Source: Rhizophlyctis rosea
Taxonomy: Eukaryota > Chytridiomycota > Chytridiomycetes > Rhizophlyctidales > Rhizophlyctidaceae
Length of the DNA: 64,000 nt
Reading direction: 5' to 3'
Assembly (NCBI GenBank): GCA_027596075.1
Contig: JADGJC010000001.1
Span: 68,796 to 132,795 of the forward strand
Both the position numbers and the translations under genes were made by a program. The notes beneath the pieces were generated by a model, which had not been told where the DNA came from, did not search any database, and saw only the letters and a list, made by a program, of their open reading frames with translations. The number at the start of each line of letters is the position of its first letter. The stretch's first letter is position 1. This document shows, piece by piece, positions 46,752 to 57,416 of the stretch.

Positions 46752-47674
46752 CTATGCTTGTGTTTGTGCTGTCGATGTGGAATTTGGATTCGACGATCCA
46801 AACAAAGAATCTACCCATTTCTTTCCCGTCATCCGCCATTCATCGAACTCGGCTCCGTGATGGCGAGTTCCGAACAGTGATGATGCTACTCCTGCCCACA
46901 TGAGAGCGTACTTGTTGTACTGCCAACCCAACCGATCTGTGATCAAGAATGAGTATGCTTACGTCCGCAGTGTCGTGAAATAGCGAGGAGCGGTGGTGGA
47001 ATGAACATTGACAACTTACATATACTAGAAAACGCCAAGGTCGTCCCAACTCCAGCCGCCAATGTATTCAAACAAGACTTCTTGCCCGTCACCTTCTCCA
47101 ACCCAAGCTCCGTACACGCAAACGCCGTCGTCACCCCTGCAAACTTCGTCCCCATTTTGACAAACCCGTTCACACCCGAACCGATCACATGCCAATTTTT
47201 GTGTTTATGGTAATTGTACCATCCGGGTACTGTGCTAGGCTGTCGGTGGGCGTTTTCGGCTAGGAATTGCAAGGCGCGCTTTTGTCCTGCCATCCACGCA
47301 CCGAACAGTCCGCCTCCGAAGAAGCCAGCACCGCCGGCTTGGAGGAGGTAGGTGAAGTCTGGGCCGAAGTGGGCGCGGACTCTGTCTCGGTTGTGGGAGT
47401 TGAAGGAGAAGAAGTAGACGAAAATTTGGTGGGGTAGGGAGGATTCTTCGATTGGCTTTGAACTTCGAGGACCGCTTTTTATCGGAGTTTCGGGTTCGGT
47501 GGAGGGTGATGTTACTATGGGTTGGGACGTTGAGGCAAGGGTATTGGATGTAGATGTTGAGAGTGCGATTGGTTCGGGAGAGGGTGGTGTTGGTTGGAGA
47601 GGGGAGACTTCGGGTGCGGGAGCTATGGGAAGAGGGGCTTCAACAGGTGTTGAAGACTTTCCTGGCCACCACAT
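46752..47674 (-). CDS. Tim17/Tim22/Tim23-family mitochondrial inner membrane protein
   Basis: Exons 47674-47020 and 46936-46752 join in phase to 279 residues. A long Pro/Ser/Thr-rich N-terminus is followed by a conserved block (YLLQAGGAGFFGGGLFGAWM, VNGFVKMGTKFAGVTTAFA, LNTLAAGVGTTLAFSSI). The block has the Gly-rich helices typical of Tim17/22/23 folds, and a final helix WAGVASSLFG. It is not canonical Tim17, Tim22 or Tim23; a Timmdc1-like or fungal-specific relative is possible. The stop lies only 70 bases from the convergent MEF2 stop. The start is 299 bases from the divergent AAGAB-like gene. Confidence 0.75.
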
Positions 47675-47973
47675 TTTCCGTATATCTTCAGTTCAGTTAA
47701 AATGCCTGATACGATGTACACGCTTCGTTAGATCACCCTCAAGAATGCAATTTAGATGACCGCAAATTCAAGGTGAATCTGGTGGAACAATATTGCCCGA
47801 AATTTGGATGCTAGTGTGGCTTTTACACGATGCGGCATGGCGCTGATCTGATCGTGATCATGATTTCGGCATCACAGCCCAATCGCAGCCTTGGCCGATC
47901 TTCAACCCCGTTCCCGCCTCCTTAACTCTATACACTTTCCAGCAATAACGAAAACCCCACAATCCCACGGAAA

Positions 47974-49208
47974 ATGTCTGAAGGAACGCGTAAGAACAAG
48001 GTACTGGTCACCGGGAATCCCGGTGTAGGAAAAGTCGAGCTGGTCAAACGTGAGTAACCTTTCACGATCTTGGCGGCTATCGTTATGTAACACCGATATG
48101 TTCAGGCATCCTTTCGAAAACACGCAACCCGCCCTCAATTCCAAACACTCAAAACGCGTCCCTGCAACAACCCCTCGTCCTTTCATGCACTCTTGACACA
48201 AAATACTACACGGCCGAAATAGGTTTTTGGGTCGACTCCGCAAAAGGCGTTCAAGAAACAGACCTGGAAGAGTGGAAGCAGCTCGGAAACTCCGTGGACG
48301 GGTTTATTTACGTCTTTGACCGTAACAAGGTGAGAAGTGACGCCGTTATACAATCCGCCGATCTTCCGTTGAGCTGCCGGCTGATTGTAGATGTATTCCA
48401 AGGTAGCCCGAAACTTTCACCGATTTGCGCGCATGGGCAAGCTTCTTGTCCCACGTTGAACCCAACGTCGCGCTATGTATTGCCAATGGTCCAACACCAG
48501 ATCACCATTCTTCTTCGGCATCCGTCAGCGGCAGTATAGACGAATGGGAAGATTGGTGTGTCAGCAATGGCGTGGAGTTCATCGACATCATGCAATCCGC
48601 AGCAGATCAGACGACAAGCGATGACAGTGAGTCATGTTCCCTTACGTCCATCGTTTCTGATGAGAATGTTGATCGCATCTCTGCCCCATAGTGCTAGGCG
48701 AGGAGCAAGTGGGCTTCGATCGTATAGTGGAGGCATTGGAGTCAAATATGTGGGACGGTCTTAGGCGGAAGCAGAATCCCAATCGTCAGAGAGAAGTAAT
48801 TGGAAATGACGAGGATGAGGACCATGATGCTGCGGAGGAGCATCATGATTTGTTTGATGACATCAACGGTATCCTCAACCTTCCATTCGTCCTCAACATA
48901 CGGATTGCTGACCATGGCGAATAGACCTTCCCGATTCTGAGGCCGTTCGTCAAACGCATGAGCAAATCTTCGGGCGGGGAACGGATGACGATGAGGCTGA
49001 CGGCTTCGAACGATCACTGAATGCTTTGAGGGGGCTTCGAGGTGAATATCAAACGAGGCATGTTTTCCAGGCCATTCATTCACATTCCCATATTCCCACA
49101 GAATACGGCCAAAATCTGCCTGATATAGAAAGGCGAGCATTAGCTGCTCGCGTTGCGCTTTCCTTTGGTCTCGAATTGGGCGACGACTCCGATGAGGACG
49201 GCAAGTGA
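47974..49208 (+). CDS. AAGAB/Irc6-like clathrin-adaptor assembly factor
   Basis: Relative of p34/AAGAB, a chaperone that helps assemble AP1 and AP2 adaptors, and yeast Irc6. Exons 47974-48049, 48106-48329, 48407-48626, 48692-48868 and 48925-49208 join in phase to 326 residues. The N-terminus is a Rab-like pseudo-GTPase: VLVTGNPGVGKVELV has a P-loop shape but Val instead of Ser/Thr after the Lys. Later blocks include DGFIYVFDRNK, VEPNVALCIANG and EWEDWCVSNGVEFIDI. The C-terminal half has GFDRIVEALESNMWDGL, an acidic linker and the helical end ALRGLRGEYQ...RRALAARVALSFGLELG. The third exon starts at 48407; nearer AG sites break the frame. Confidence 0.82.
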
Positions 49209-49274
49209 TGTGCGGTGAAAGGGTTCAAAATATACAGTTATTCAACAATATGTACACGGAAAGATCCAGTTTGA

Positions 49275-50066
49275 TCAAACAAATCGGAAAATATCAGAGC
49301 CTACGAAGTCTGAAAAACAATCGCTTGAGTAACACGCTATGAACCGATGGACAAGTGAACAATCAACCTACATGTCCCTTTGCGTTGTGGGTCGGAGTCT
49401 GGACATAAAACGAATGTTTGTTGGAAGAATTTACCATCCCTTTCGTTTTCGTACTTGACGGAACCTGCCGATATGGCAATGAGAGCCTTGTTGAAGTCAA
49501 TGCGCAGGTACAGATACTCACCCGAAACCGTAACAAGAATCTGACTGCGTGTGGGGTCTGTTCCTGGAGCTAGAGGAGAGTATTTAGCTTTTGCGTGGGA
49601 CAGGTTCAAAAACTCAGACCCACTACTCACGAATGAGCGGTTGACCGTCATACGAGTGCACTTCGTGATCTATGATGTTCTTGTCAGCTCCACGCCAGTA
49701 ACTTCTCTCCAACAGACTGTGAACCAACCTGTAACGGGCACCTTCAAAACGAATTGTTCGAAAGGTCCAACCCCGGATATAGCATTGCCGTTCCACAATA
49801 CTGCGGATGTGTCCTTGTAGAGTTGTGACAGCATATGTCGTTGCCGGTCATAGAGTTTGTAGTATGTTGCGACGAAAGTGTCGGCCGCACGGCTGTCGGT
49901 GAAACGTTCTCACGGTGAGCTAACGCTTCGGAAGGTAACGCTTGCTCTTGAATTGCCCACTCCGCAAGTAAGTAACTGACCTTGCCACATCTAGCAACTG
50001 AAATGATTGTCAGTTCTAAATCTTATGACCGGCAGTACTGACACTTACTTGATTTACATCAGCCAT
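49275..50066 (-). CDS. NXT1: NTF2-related mRNA export factor Nxt1 (p15)
   Basis: Partner of Mex67/NXF1 in mRNA export through nuclear pores; NTF2 fold. Seven exons join in phase: 50066-50049, 49990-49981, 49908-49729, 49669-49631, 49563-49522, 49464-49372 and 49309-49275. They give 138 residues (human NXT1 has 140). Blocks: ADTFVATYYKLYDRQRHMLS, TSAVLWNGNAISG, EVHSYDGQPL, QILVTVSGSVKYE and FFQQTFVLCPDS, with an SDIFRF end like human SDCFRF. The second exon is only 10 bases long (ATGTGGCAAG), with matching phases on both sides. This metazoan-type p15 is typical outside the yeasts, which use Mtr2. Confidence 0.9.
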
Positions 50067-51161
50067 ATTCGACTTTTTCTGTTTTTGTGAGAAGGAATTC
50101 AGGTGAATCGGGGAGTGGGGGAGGTTGAAGAAACGCGATGCTCGGCCGGATGCTCAACTGTGCTGCGCGAAATGGGGATCGAGTTGGGCTCCGTGTGGCT
50201 TGGATGCTGTCACACCCAAGCCCACATACACTCTCTGCTTGGGACCCTTATGAATAATCCTGTCATTTACACTATTTGCCACCACTTCGATTTCGCCGTT
50301 CCATTCATTCGAATTCGTATGTACTCTCCTTGCCACAAGAGGCAGCCGTCCATTCAACCTGTTGAGCACATCACATAGATTGGACTAAATGGTCAACTTG
50401 TAGGGCTCCGAAATTTCATGAAATTTATATTTCTTGCAGTAATTTTCGTTTCACTTTTCATTTCTTTCACTTTCGCAAGAAATATAAGCAGTGGCTTGGT
50501 GACTGTGGATGGTTAAAAACAGTATTTTTCAGTAAGTTTCATGAAAGTTTGGTTTCATTTCACTTGCGCAAGCTTCACCGTCGGAGCCCTATGGTCAAGA
50601 AAAATCTTCGATTCGCAGAGATGCAACGGCGAGGAATCATTGGCATGATCAGAGTGGGTAGAATAAAGAAGATGGTGAGTATGAGGGCAAGGTGTGAGCA
50701 AAAGAAAACTTGAATAGTGCAGACTGCATGAGCTGCAGGGCCTGTTACCAGCCGTTCATCAATCAGCAGTAAGATCAAGTTTAATCGCTGGATGCGCTTC
50801 CGTAATCAGGGATGATGACAATTGACATCACCAACGCGTAAATGAGTTCTAGGCGTGATACCCCAGTCGGAGCCATCCATGCTACCGTATTGGACGGCTC
50901 TGGCCCGCAATGATGAACCCATCCCTTTACAGTGGCAACACATACCGCTACCGCCGTGCGGAGAAAGCTATCGCCCAAGGGGCTCCCGTCGATCGGTATA
51001 TCCTTCACATTCCAATCCAAACGTATATAAACCAGCTGTTCACGCACCGAGATACAATTGAAATTGATTAACACTTTACATCCCACGAACTACTTACTTG
51101 GCCAATACCGCTATTCATACTGATTGGAACCCCATCCACACATACATCCTCATCAAACAAA
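50067..51161. other. Intergenic with a MITE
   Basis: No protein gene is seen. A short inverted-repeat transposon lies at 50403-50589 (separate entry). Confidence 0.45.
50401..50591. mobile_element. MITE with TA target duplication (mariner-like)
   Basis: The element at 50403-50589 (187 bases) begins GGGCTCCGA and ends TCGGAGCCC, a perfect 9-bp terminal inverted repeat. It is flanked on both sides by TA, the target of Tc1/mariner elements. Inside are a 16-bp palindrome (AAATTTCATGAAATTT, 50411-50426) and a 12-bp inverted pair (TATATTTCTTGC at 50426-50437 with GCAAGAAATATA at 50475-50486). It is AT-rich and has no coding frame, as expected of a non-autonomous element. Confidence 0.7.
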
Positions 51162-51516
51162 ATGCCTACCAGTCCAGCTCACACCGTCCATCACTCTGAA
51201 GGCAAAACCCCGCTACCGGAAGCCAGCAGGTTCGTCCGCAAAAATGTCATCAACAGACCAGGGCTTATCCCCCTTATGGCTGCCATCGGAGGAATCTATG
51301 TTGGTGAGTTGACTGATTGATTACACCGTCCACTTGACAGCAATCGGGATTTAATTGTCGCTGATTTATTGGTACCTAATAAATGGTTCTCTCTCAAACC
51401 CCACAGTCGCTACGATGATGGGAACCAAGAAGAACTATGTTGACCGTGTCTCGGAGGGTGATATCGGAGCGAACAGGGCGCCAGGCGGAGAAAAGCCTGG
51501 GCACACTTTGAAATAG
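51162..51516 (+). CDS. Small single-helix membrane protein, probably mitochondrial
   Basis: Exons 51162-51303 and 51407-51516 join in phase to 83 residues. A basic N-terminal third (EASRFVRKNVINRPG) is followed by one hydrophobic helix (LIPLMAAIGGIYVVATMMG) and a polar tail (KKNYVDRVSEGDIGANRAPG). The layout resembles small accessory subunits of respiratory complexes, but I recognise no family. The clean intron with a CCCACAG acceptor inside the helix codons supports it as a real gene. Confidence 0.65.
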
Positions 51517-52251
51517 AGTAACAACTACCTCATGTCAATCTGACATTTGCGATGTAGTTACTTGGGAGGCTGCAACTTTGGATATACCACATTGGAATTT
51601 TGTATCCGTTTTGTAAATACACATAGTGAATCTTTTCCTCTTATTGATTTTCTTTTCAAAATGGGGTTTTGTTTGTGCGCAAACCACTGGCATGCTTGAC
51701 CGTTATCATATTACCCTCTCGTCTTTGAGGAGGAGGGCTGACATCTGAGTTCAGGGGTTTGCACGAATTTTGATTGCAGTCTGCTATATATCACAACGGC
51801 TTCCAGCCAACGAGAATGTGCAAAGTTGTAAGGAGAGTGGGGGCCGCTCTGCCAAGATCAGATGGTGGGTAGTTCCCACTTAAAGCGAGCCACTTGCCGG
51901 TCGTAGATGTTGGATAATTGAAGATCGCTGACGTCAAGACAAAATGATTCCCCATTTGACGGACTTTGACACGCCGGATGGGCTCAAAGGCTTGTTCACT
52001 TGGCCGGGATCACCCGCAGAACAGCGGTTACGCTGCTCTGGGTTTCAGCCGTGAATGTTTCAGAGTTTTCAGGTTTGCGCCATCTGACCATTGACACATT
52101 TTGACGTTGCTGCGGAATTGCAATGCGCCACAAAGGAGGCACGGACTTCCGGTCTTCCACCCCCCTCGACTTCTGCACCCTATGCGTCACAGGGTTTCAA
52201 AGGTCCTCTCCAGGTTCTACTACACTGTATGCCATCACACTGTAAATATCA
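51517..52251. other. Intergenic, no gene seen
   Basis: About 0.7 kb with no supported feature. Confidence 0.4.
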
Positions 52252-53343
52252 GTGCTGCCAAAAACAGAAATACCGCAACTATATCTCAGCGTTCTCAAAC
52301 TCCTGAACCACTTCCTCACCCTCCACGCTCTCGCTATGAGCTCACGGCTCCTTACGATTGTTCTGAGGGCATGGCGGCTTTGTTGCAACCTCATAATCAT
52401 TCGCTATTGGATAAAGCCAATCTTCTACCTCCTCATCTATCGTAGTTACTATGTAGGCGTAACGGAAGTAGTTTATGAGATAGTCGGCGAATGCTTGTGG
52501 GATAATGCGGCATTGGTCGTCTTCTACGTGATTACCTATTTGGAAGCAATCGCAACGGCCTTATTTTGCGTTGTTCGGAACGTACCAATCCCCACCAATG
52601 CAATACTAGTTGAGGAGAAAGTTCCCATCACTCATATCCTCGCCATCCATACCGAGGAGTTTAACATACGCCAATCCGAACGGTCTTCCCATTGGACAAT
52701 CGGCTTCCACCTCACCTACATAAAATCCACTGATGGAGACGAACCCTTCATTTGGTTCACCGTACCAACGTCGAAGCATGAATTCACCCTCACTGCCACC
52801 CCCTGGACCACCGTCCCCAAATTCGACATCCTCGCAATCGAGAGCGAACGCTGGGTCTCGCGCCAAGGTCAGGCAATCTTCTGCCGCTACAAATGGACCT
52901 CGCCAATCACTGGAGCGAGGTTCCGTCGCACTTTCAGCTTTTTCGCTGTGGAGGATGGAGTCAGCGAGGACTCACCGTTAGAACTGCTCGGTCAGGAAGT
53001 CACACCAATAGAAGTAATCACCAACAGCGAAGGCGGACATAGTCCCAGTGGGAGGAATAACATCACCCTCACCGTAAAGCACACAAAGAAAGAAAAGAGT
53101 CCCCGGCAGAACCGTCGGTCGAAATCATCCCATCCGACAAGCTCCCCGCCCCCATCCCTCGCCACAATCACTGACAACCTCATAACCCTCCACCTTCCCA
53201 CCACACCCATCCGATACACCCAACCCTTCATCGCACCCTCCTTCTCCGACGGCAAATCCATCCACGCAACCCTCCAAGCCCTCAAAGCAAAAACCATCAA
53301 GCCGAGTGATATCCCGCCTATGGAGGTCGCGGAGTACCGTTGA
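52252..53343 (+). CDS. Hypothetical membrane-associated protein
   Basis: A single open frame of 363 residues from 52252, or 335 from the ATG at 52336 (MSSRLLTIVLRAW). The first 120 residues hold two hydrophobic, aromatic-rich stretches (LIIIRYWIKPIFYLLIYR; AALVVFYVITYLEAIATALF), probably membrane segments. The middle looks like a beta-rich soluble domain (SHWTIGFHLTYIKST, FIWFTVPTSKHEFTLTATPW, FCRYKWTSPITGARFRRTFS). The C-terminus is Pro/Ser-rich and basic. No introns are needed. I do not recognise the family; its length and steady composition argue for a real gene. Confidence 0.6.
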   Translation: MLPKTEIPQLYLSVLKLLNHFLTLHALAMSSRLLTIVLRAWRLCCNLIIIRYWIKPIFYLLIYRSYYVGVTEVVYEIVGECLWDNAALVVFYVITYLEAIATALFCVVRNVPIPTNAILVEEKVPITHILAIHTEEFNIRQSERSSHWTIGFHLTYIKSTDGDEPFIWFTVPTSKHEFTLTATPWTTVPKFDILAIESERWVSRQGQAIFCRYKWTSPITGARFRRTFSFFAVEDGVSEDSPLELLGQEVTPIEVITNSEGGHSPSGRNNITLTVKHTKKEKSPRQNRRSKSSHPTSSPPPSLATITDNLITLHLPTTPIRYTQPFIAPSFSDGKSIHATLQALKAKTIKPSDIPPMEVAEYR

Positions 53344-54079
53344 GTATGGTACTCGTTCGATAATCGGCGGTTGTGGGTGTTTCGGGAAGCTGGGGTGGGG
53401 AGTGTGCTTGTGAGGAAAGTAGCCAGCGATAAGGCCGGCGAGGGCTTGGCGGATTTGAGTGAGAGGAGGAGGAAAGAGGTGTTGGACGGTGGGTTTACTG
53501 TAGTGGTGGTACATAGTTGTCGAGGGAGTGCGTCAGTGTCGAGTGGTAGGTGACCTATGCATGTTGGCAAGGCAAATGTTGAGTGCCAGGGCTCCTAACC
53601 AGCAATGTTACTTTCACAGAGCAATGTCAGTTCCTTCATCATTAGTGCGTCCATACGTGTACAGATGTTTGTACGAAAAGTGCAAATAGACAATAAGATT
53701 CATGAGGTGATTTTGCGTTGCTCTGTAGGGGCTACGAACCCCTCTCGCATTCATAAATGAAGCGATTCTCAAAAGACCAGAGCGGGGTCTGAACCCCTCC
53801 AAATCGGGTGTCTTAAAATTCAACTCACTGAGAACTCAAACTCAAAAAAACTCAAAAGCAAAGCGAAAAAGAAGCAAAACACCCAAGTCCCTCCCTCAAA
53901 CACTCCAAAGTATGTACAAGAATCTAAACTAACGACGATTTTTTAGCGGATCTTTTTTGTTTTGACCTTTTTTTTTGGGTTTTCGAGATATGAAGGAAGG
54001 TAGGAAAGCCCTCAGCCGCGCCGCATGCCCGTGTCGCTCGTGTTCCTTGGTCGATATCGGCAGTTCCTTCGATACTCGA
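53344..54079. other. Intergenic with T-arm-like sequences
   Basis: No protein gene is seen. Two tRNA T-arm-like hairpins lie at 53714-53815 (separate entry). T-rich sequence follows near 53937-53980. Confidence 0.4.
53714..53815 (-). repeat. Two tRNA T-arm-like hairpins in tandem
   Basis: On the minus strand AGGGGTTCGTAGCCCCT and GGGGTTCAGACCCC occur about 60 bases apart. The first lies in a 64-base unit whose ends GCTCTG and CAGAGC pair, like an acceptor stem. Its centre is a TTCAT/ATGAA hairpin with too small a loop for an anticodon. A degenerate tRNA or SINE head is possible. Confidence 0.35.
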
Positions 54080-54610
54080 TCACATATTCCACCTCAACTC
54101 TCCAGCGCGGAACAGCCTCAGCGACTGTCCGTCACCCTCGAGGTACTTGTCCACAAAGGCTTGGCATAGAGCCACGTGAGCTGACTCGTCTTCGTGCCGC
54201 AAGTCCCAGTCGAGGACATAGAGCTCGTATAGCCAGATCGGCTCCTCCACCCGCCAGTCATCTGGTCCAGGGCCGTGCAACCTCTGTCGGCATCGCACGC
54301 GTTTGTGCTCGAGGCAATCGTAGGTCTCGATTTCCTCAACCTCGTCGTTGAAACTCACCCTTCGGGACTTCTTCCACTCCGACCTCTCCGCTTCGAAAAG
54401 CCTGTCTTCGTATTGATCGACACTCCACATGAGCTGGAGGCCAAACGAGATAGCGGCGCGACTCGGCGACTCCACGTGCAACCCCAAGGCCAGGAGGAAT
54501 AACGCGATCGCTTGGAACACGTGCGACATGATCGACGGGGCAGCGGAAACTGGCGGGCTTCGCAGGGCAGCGGGTTGTTTGGTGGGGTATGTGAAGAGGT
54601 TCGCGTGCAT
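54080..54610 (-). CDS. Hypothetical protein with an RVxF motif
   Basis: An open frame of 176 residues from 54610, or 149 if it starts at the ATG at 54529 (MSHVFQAIALFLLALGLHV), which would give a signal-like hydrophobic start. The rest is charged and Trp-rich (DQYEDRLFEAERSEWKKSRR, WLYELYVLDWDLRHEDES). KSRRVSFNDEVEEIE is a classical-looking protein phosphatase 1 docking site (RVSF followed by acidic residues). No family is recognised. A GT microsatellite lies just upstream (54614-54634). Confidence 0.55.
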   Translation of the reverse strand: MHANLFTYPTKQPAALRSPPVSAAPSIMSHVFQAIALFLLALGLHVESPSRAAISFGLQLMWSVDQYEDRLFEAERSEWKKSRRVSFNDEVEEIETYDCLEHKRVRCRQRLHGPGPDDWRVEEPIWLYELYVLDWDLRHEDESAHVALCQAFVDKYLEGDGQSLRLFRAGELRWNM

Positions 54611-55381
54611 GTTTGTGTGTGTGTGTGTGTGGATGTGTGTGAATGTGAATTGAATGTAATTTCTGAACTTCGATGAAATTCAGAAGGTAAAGAAGATCAA
54701 GGGGTCTCCGGGGTTGTGGGGGTTTATATAGAATTTTGATCGGTGTCTCCGGAGTGTGGTTAACAACGTCTGCTGAGCTGCTGACCTCCAACTGCGCAAA
54801 TCAGTTCTTGGCATGACGTCAATCAACTGGGATCGTCATCATCCCAATCATGATCCATGCGCCGATCTATGGTAAACAAAAGGCAGTGAAAAGAACCGGG
54901 GTACCAGGGACGGACGGACAAGTGTTCTTCAAACGCGTAGGAGCCTTGGGGAACGCGGTCAACGTGAAGTGTGCTGTAAAGACCCGTGGCTGCTCATTAC
55001 GTAAGCAATTGCTGTGGGGCTGGCTCTTGTGCAGACCGTCGACACTTACTGCCGGGGGATACTCATTGCCCACAAAAACTCCCAAACCATCTCGCCTGGC
55101 CTTTCAGGGTTTTACAAAGAAGGCAGGCGACATGTTTGATAGTACGAAAGACTTGGAGATTCTGAATGAGCCAGTGGCTACATGCTTTTGACTCTCTTGC
55201 ACTGAAAAGCTCCATTGATTCGTGACTGATGTTCATGCATGTGTCCAATGATGCGGACGTCCCGGAAGCAGCAGAATGGATTAAAACTAGATACAATGGC
55301 CCACCAAAGGCGCGATAGAGTCCAAAAAACACTAAATGTAAAATAAAACGCCAAAGCTAACCCATCCAACAACCTCAACCA
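54611..55381. other. Intergenic, with a GT microsatellite and TATA-like box
   Basis: GT repeats lie at about 54614-54634. TATATAAA on the minus strand at 54723-54730 may serve the gene at 54080-54610. No gene is seen in the rest. Confidence 0.4.
54723..54730 (-). promoter_or_regulatory. TATA-like box upstream of the RVxF-motif gene
   Basis: TATATAAA on the minus strand lies about 113 bases upstream of the longer start codon of the gene at 54080-54610. Confidence 0.35.
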
Positions 55382-56995
55382 CTACCGCCTATACGAAAAC
55401 CCCTCCGATTCATTCCCTTCCAACTCCTCCCCCAACTCCAACTCCAAATCCCCCAAATCCAAATCATCATCCTCCTCCCCATCCCCAACCTTCGCCGACG
55501 AATTCAGCCCCGTATACTGTCTATACATCCGCCACCGCTTAACGCGGTTAACGAAATTAACAAACCGATCCCAAATCTTATCATACCCCAACGCCCGCGC
55601 CACGACGTATCCAATCATTAATATAAATGCTAGGACTACGCCGAGGATCATGGGTATTATGTAGAAGGCTGTTTGGATGTGCTTTGCGAAGGATTTTCCG
55701 GGGCGGCCGATTTTGGGTTTTAGGGTGTCGGCCATCATGGCCAGTTGGAGGATGGGTTTTAGGTGCTGTGTGAGAGGTACAACAAAATTTAGCAATAAGC
55801 TCCCGGTTATGCTCATGCCTCATTGTCAAAGAACGGTCCTCCACGCACCGTTGCAGCAACATCTTCAATCTTGCCTTTCGCCACCCACTGATCCCCACTC
55901 TCCGTTCCAACCTGCAGCATCACCGCAAAGCAGTTTGCCTGATCAAAGGCCCAATCTACCTCCGACCCGGATATCGTCTTCTTCGACACCTCATAGCTCG
56001 TCCCAATGACATAGTTAACACTATCAGTCGCCTTCTGCATCTCGCTAGTGATCGCCTGGTATTCGGCAGCATCGTTCGCGTGCATTAGCTTTAGTTTTGA
56101 TTGCATTTCTACGTTCGCGGCGTGATAGGTGTAGGGGATGATGAGGCGTGATGATCCGGCGTCGGGGCGTTGGTGGATGAATGCTGCTGCTTTGGGTTTG
56201 ATGCGTGTTACTAGGTCGCGGATGGCGACGGTTTCGGGCTCGCTGAAGGGCTCCGGGCCGTGATAGTCGGGGGAACAGCCGTCTTCGTACTGTTCCGCGC
56301 GGTTCTCTCTTGGCGGCAAGTAGGTGTCCCATTGATAGTTATAGTTATGTCCAAGATTTACACCCGAGGATTTTGAGTCTTTCGAACATGTGTCCCTTCC
56401 GTTCTTTTCCACAACCGCTATCCGATCCTTCGTAAACCACGCGTCGGGGTTTACGATAGGTACAAAATACATTCTAGTTTTCTCCAGCAACCGCTTGACC
56501 GGCTCGGAATCTCGCGATTGGACGACGTTCCGTAGCACGTATAGTAGGGTCGCTAATGAGAGAGGTTCATCGCCGTGAGTTGTTGCAGTGAACAAGACTG
56601 ATGGTCGGTGATCGCCGCTCTTTTGATTTGTCACAGATAGTGCAAAGAGTTCCCTGATCGAGCAATGTCAATAATTTTTGCAAACAGCAAAGTTGACACC
56701 GGGCATTCCCACCTATTTCCCAACGAGTTTCCCAACGACTCATACTTCACCAGGTCCGGGTATCCTCGAGCGAGACGCTGCGCAGTATCACTGACCTCTT
56801 CATACTACAGAAATATTGCTGAGCCTTCTCTCCTACTTATGGACAAACCGAGCACGCTCAACTTACTGTCCAAAACCCCTTATTAGAACCGGACGTAAAG
56901 TCTTCGTCAATTATTGGCACACTGTCTGCACGAGCGTTGAAACCAGCAACGGACAGCAACAGTGCGAAGACGAAGAAGCTATTGAACGCTCTCAT
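55382..56995 (-). CDS. Membrane-anchored M14 zinc carboxypeptidase
   Basis: Exons 56995-56867, 56804-56713, 56653-55819 and 55765-55382 join in phase to 479 residues. A signal peptide (1-23) precedes the M14 domain. Zinc ligands are His100 and Glu103 (THGDE) and probably His234 (AFIHQRP). The proposed catalytic Glu is Glu325 (LQVGTES). GVNLGHNYNYQW stands where many M14 enzymes have an Arg-Asn pair; here the Arg is His. A helix near 386-409 and an acidic tail (GEEDDDLDLGDLELELGEEL) suggest a type I membrane protein of the secretory path or surface. The last intron (55766-55818) uses a GC donor with a CACACAG acceptor; without it the frame stops after NEA. Confidence 0.87.
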
Positions 56996-57416
56996 CGAGT
57001 GTGACTTTGTACGAAGATAAGATGTCAACTGCACCTAAAGCTTTTCCTAAGTTGGACGCAGAACGTCGATATGTTGGGTTGAATATAAAGAAATTTCTCC
57101 AACGCAAGGGTAAGAAATGCCAAGAATCGTTTTAGAGTTTGGTAGAATCCGGGGAGCCACCACCATGGGGCGATTGCGACCAAGTTTCGCGATTACGGGC
57201 CTGGCCGCAAGCCGGTGGCACATTTGACGCGGGCGTGGTGGCACAGTCGGTGTGGCTAACGACTTCCATGAATCATCATGACACACATCAGTCGCGAAAC
57301 AGCCCAAATCCTCAACTCTCATTCCCCAACATCTTCAAATTAAACTGCATTACACCAACTCTAATCAAAATATAGAACAAGGAGCTTGAGCAGATCAGCA
57401 ACTGCCACCAGCCGCA
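56996..57416. other. Divergent promoter region
   Basis: 421 bases between the carboxypeptidase and uL15m starts. No gene is seen. Confidence 0.5.
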
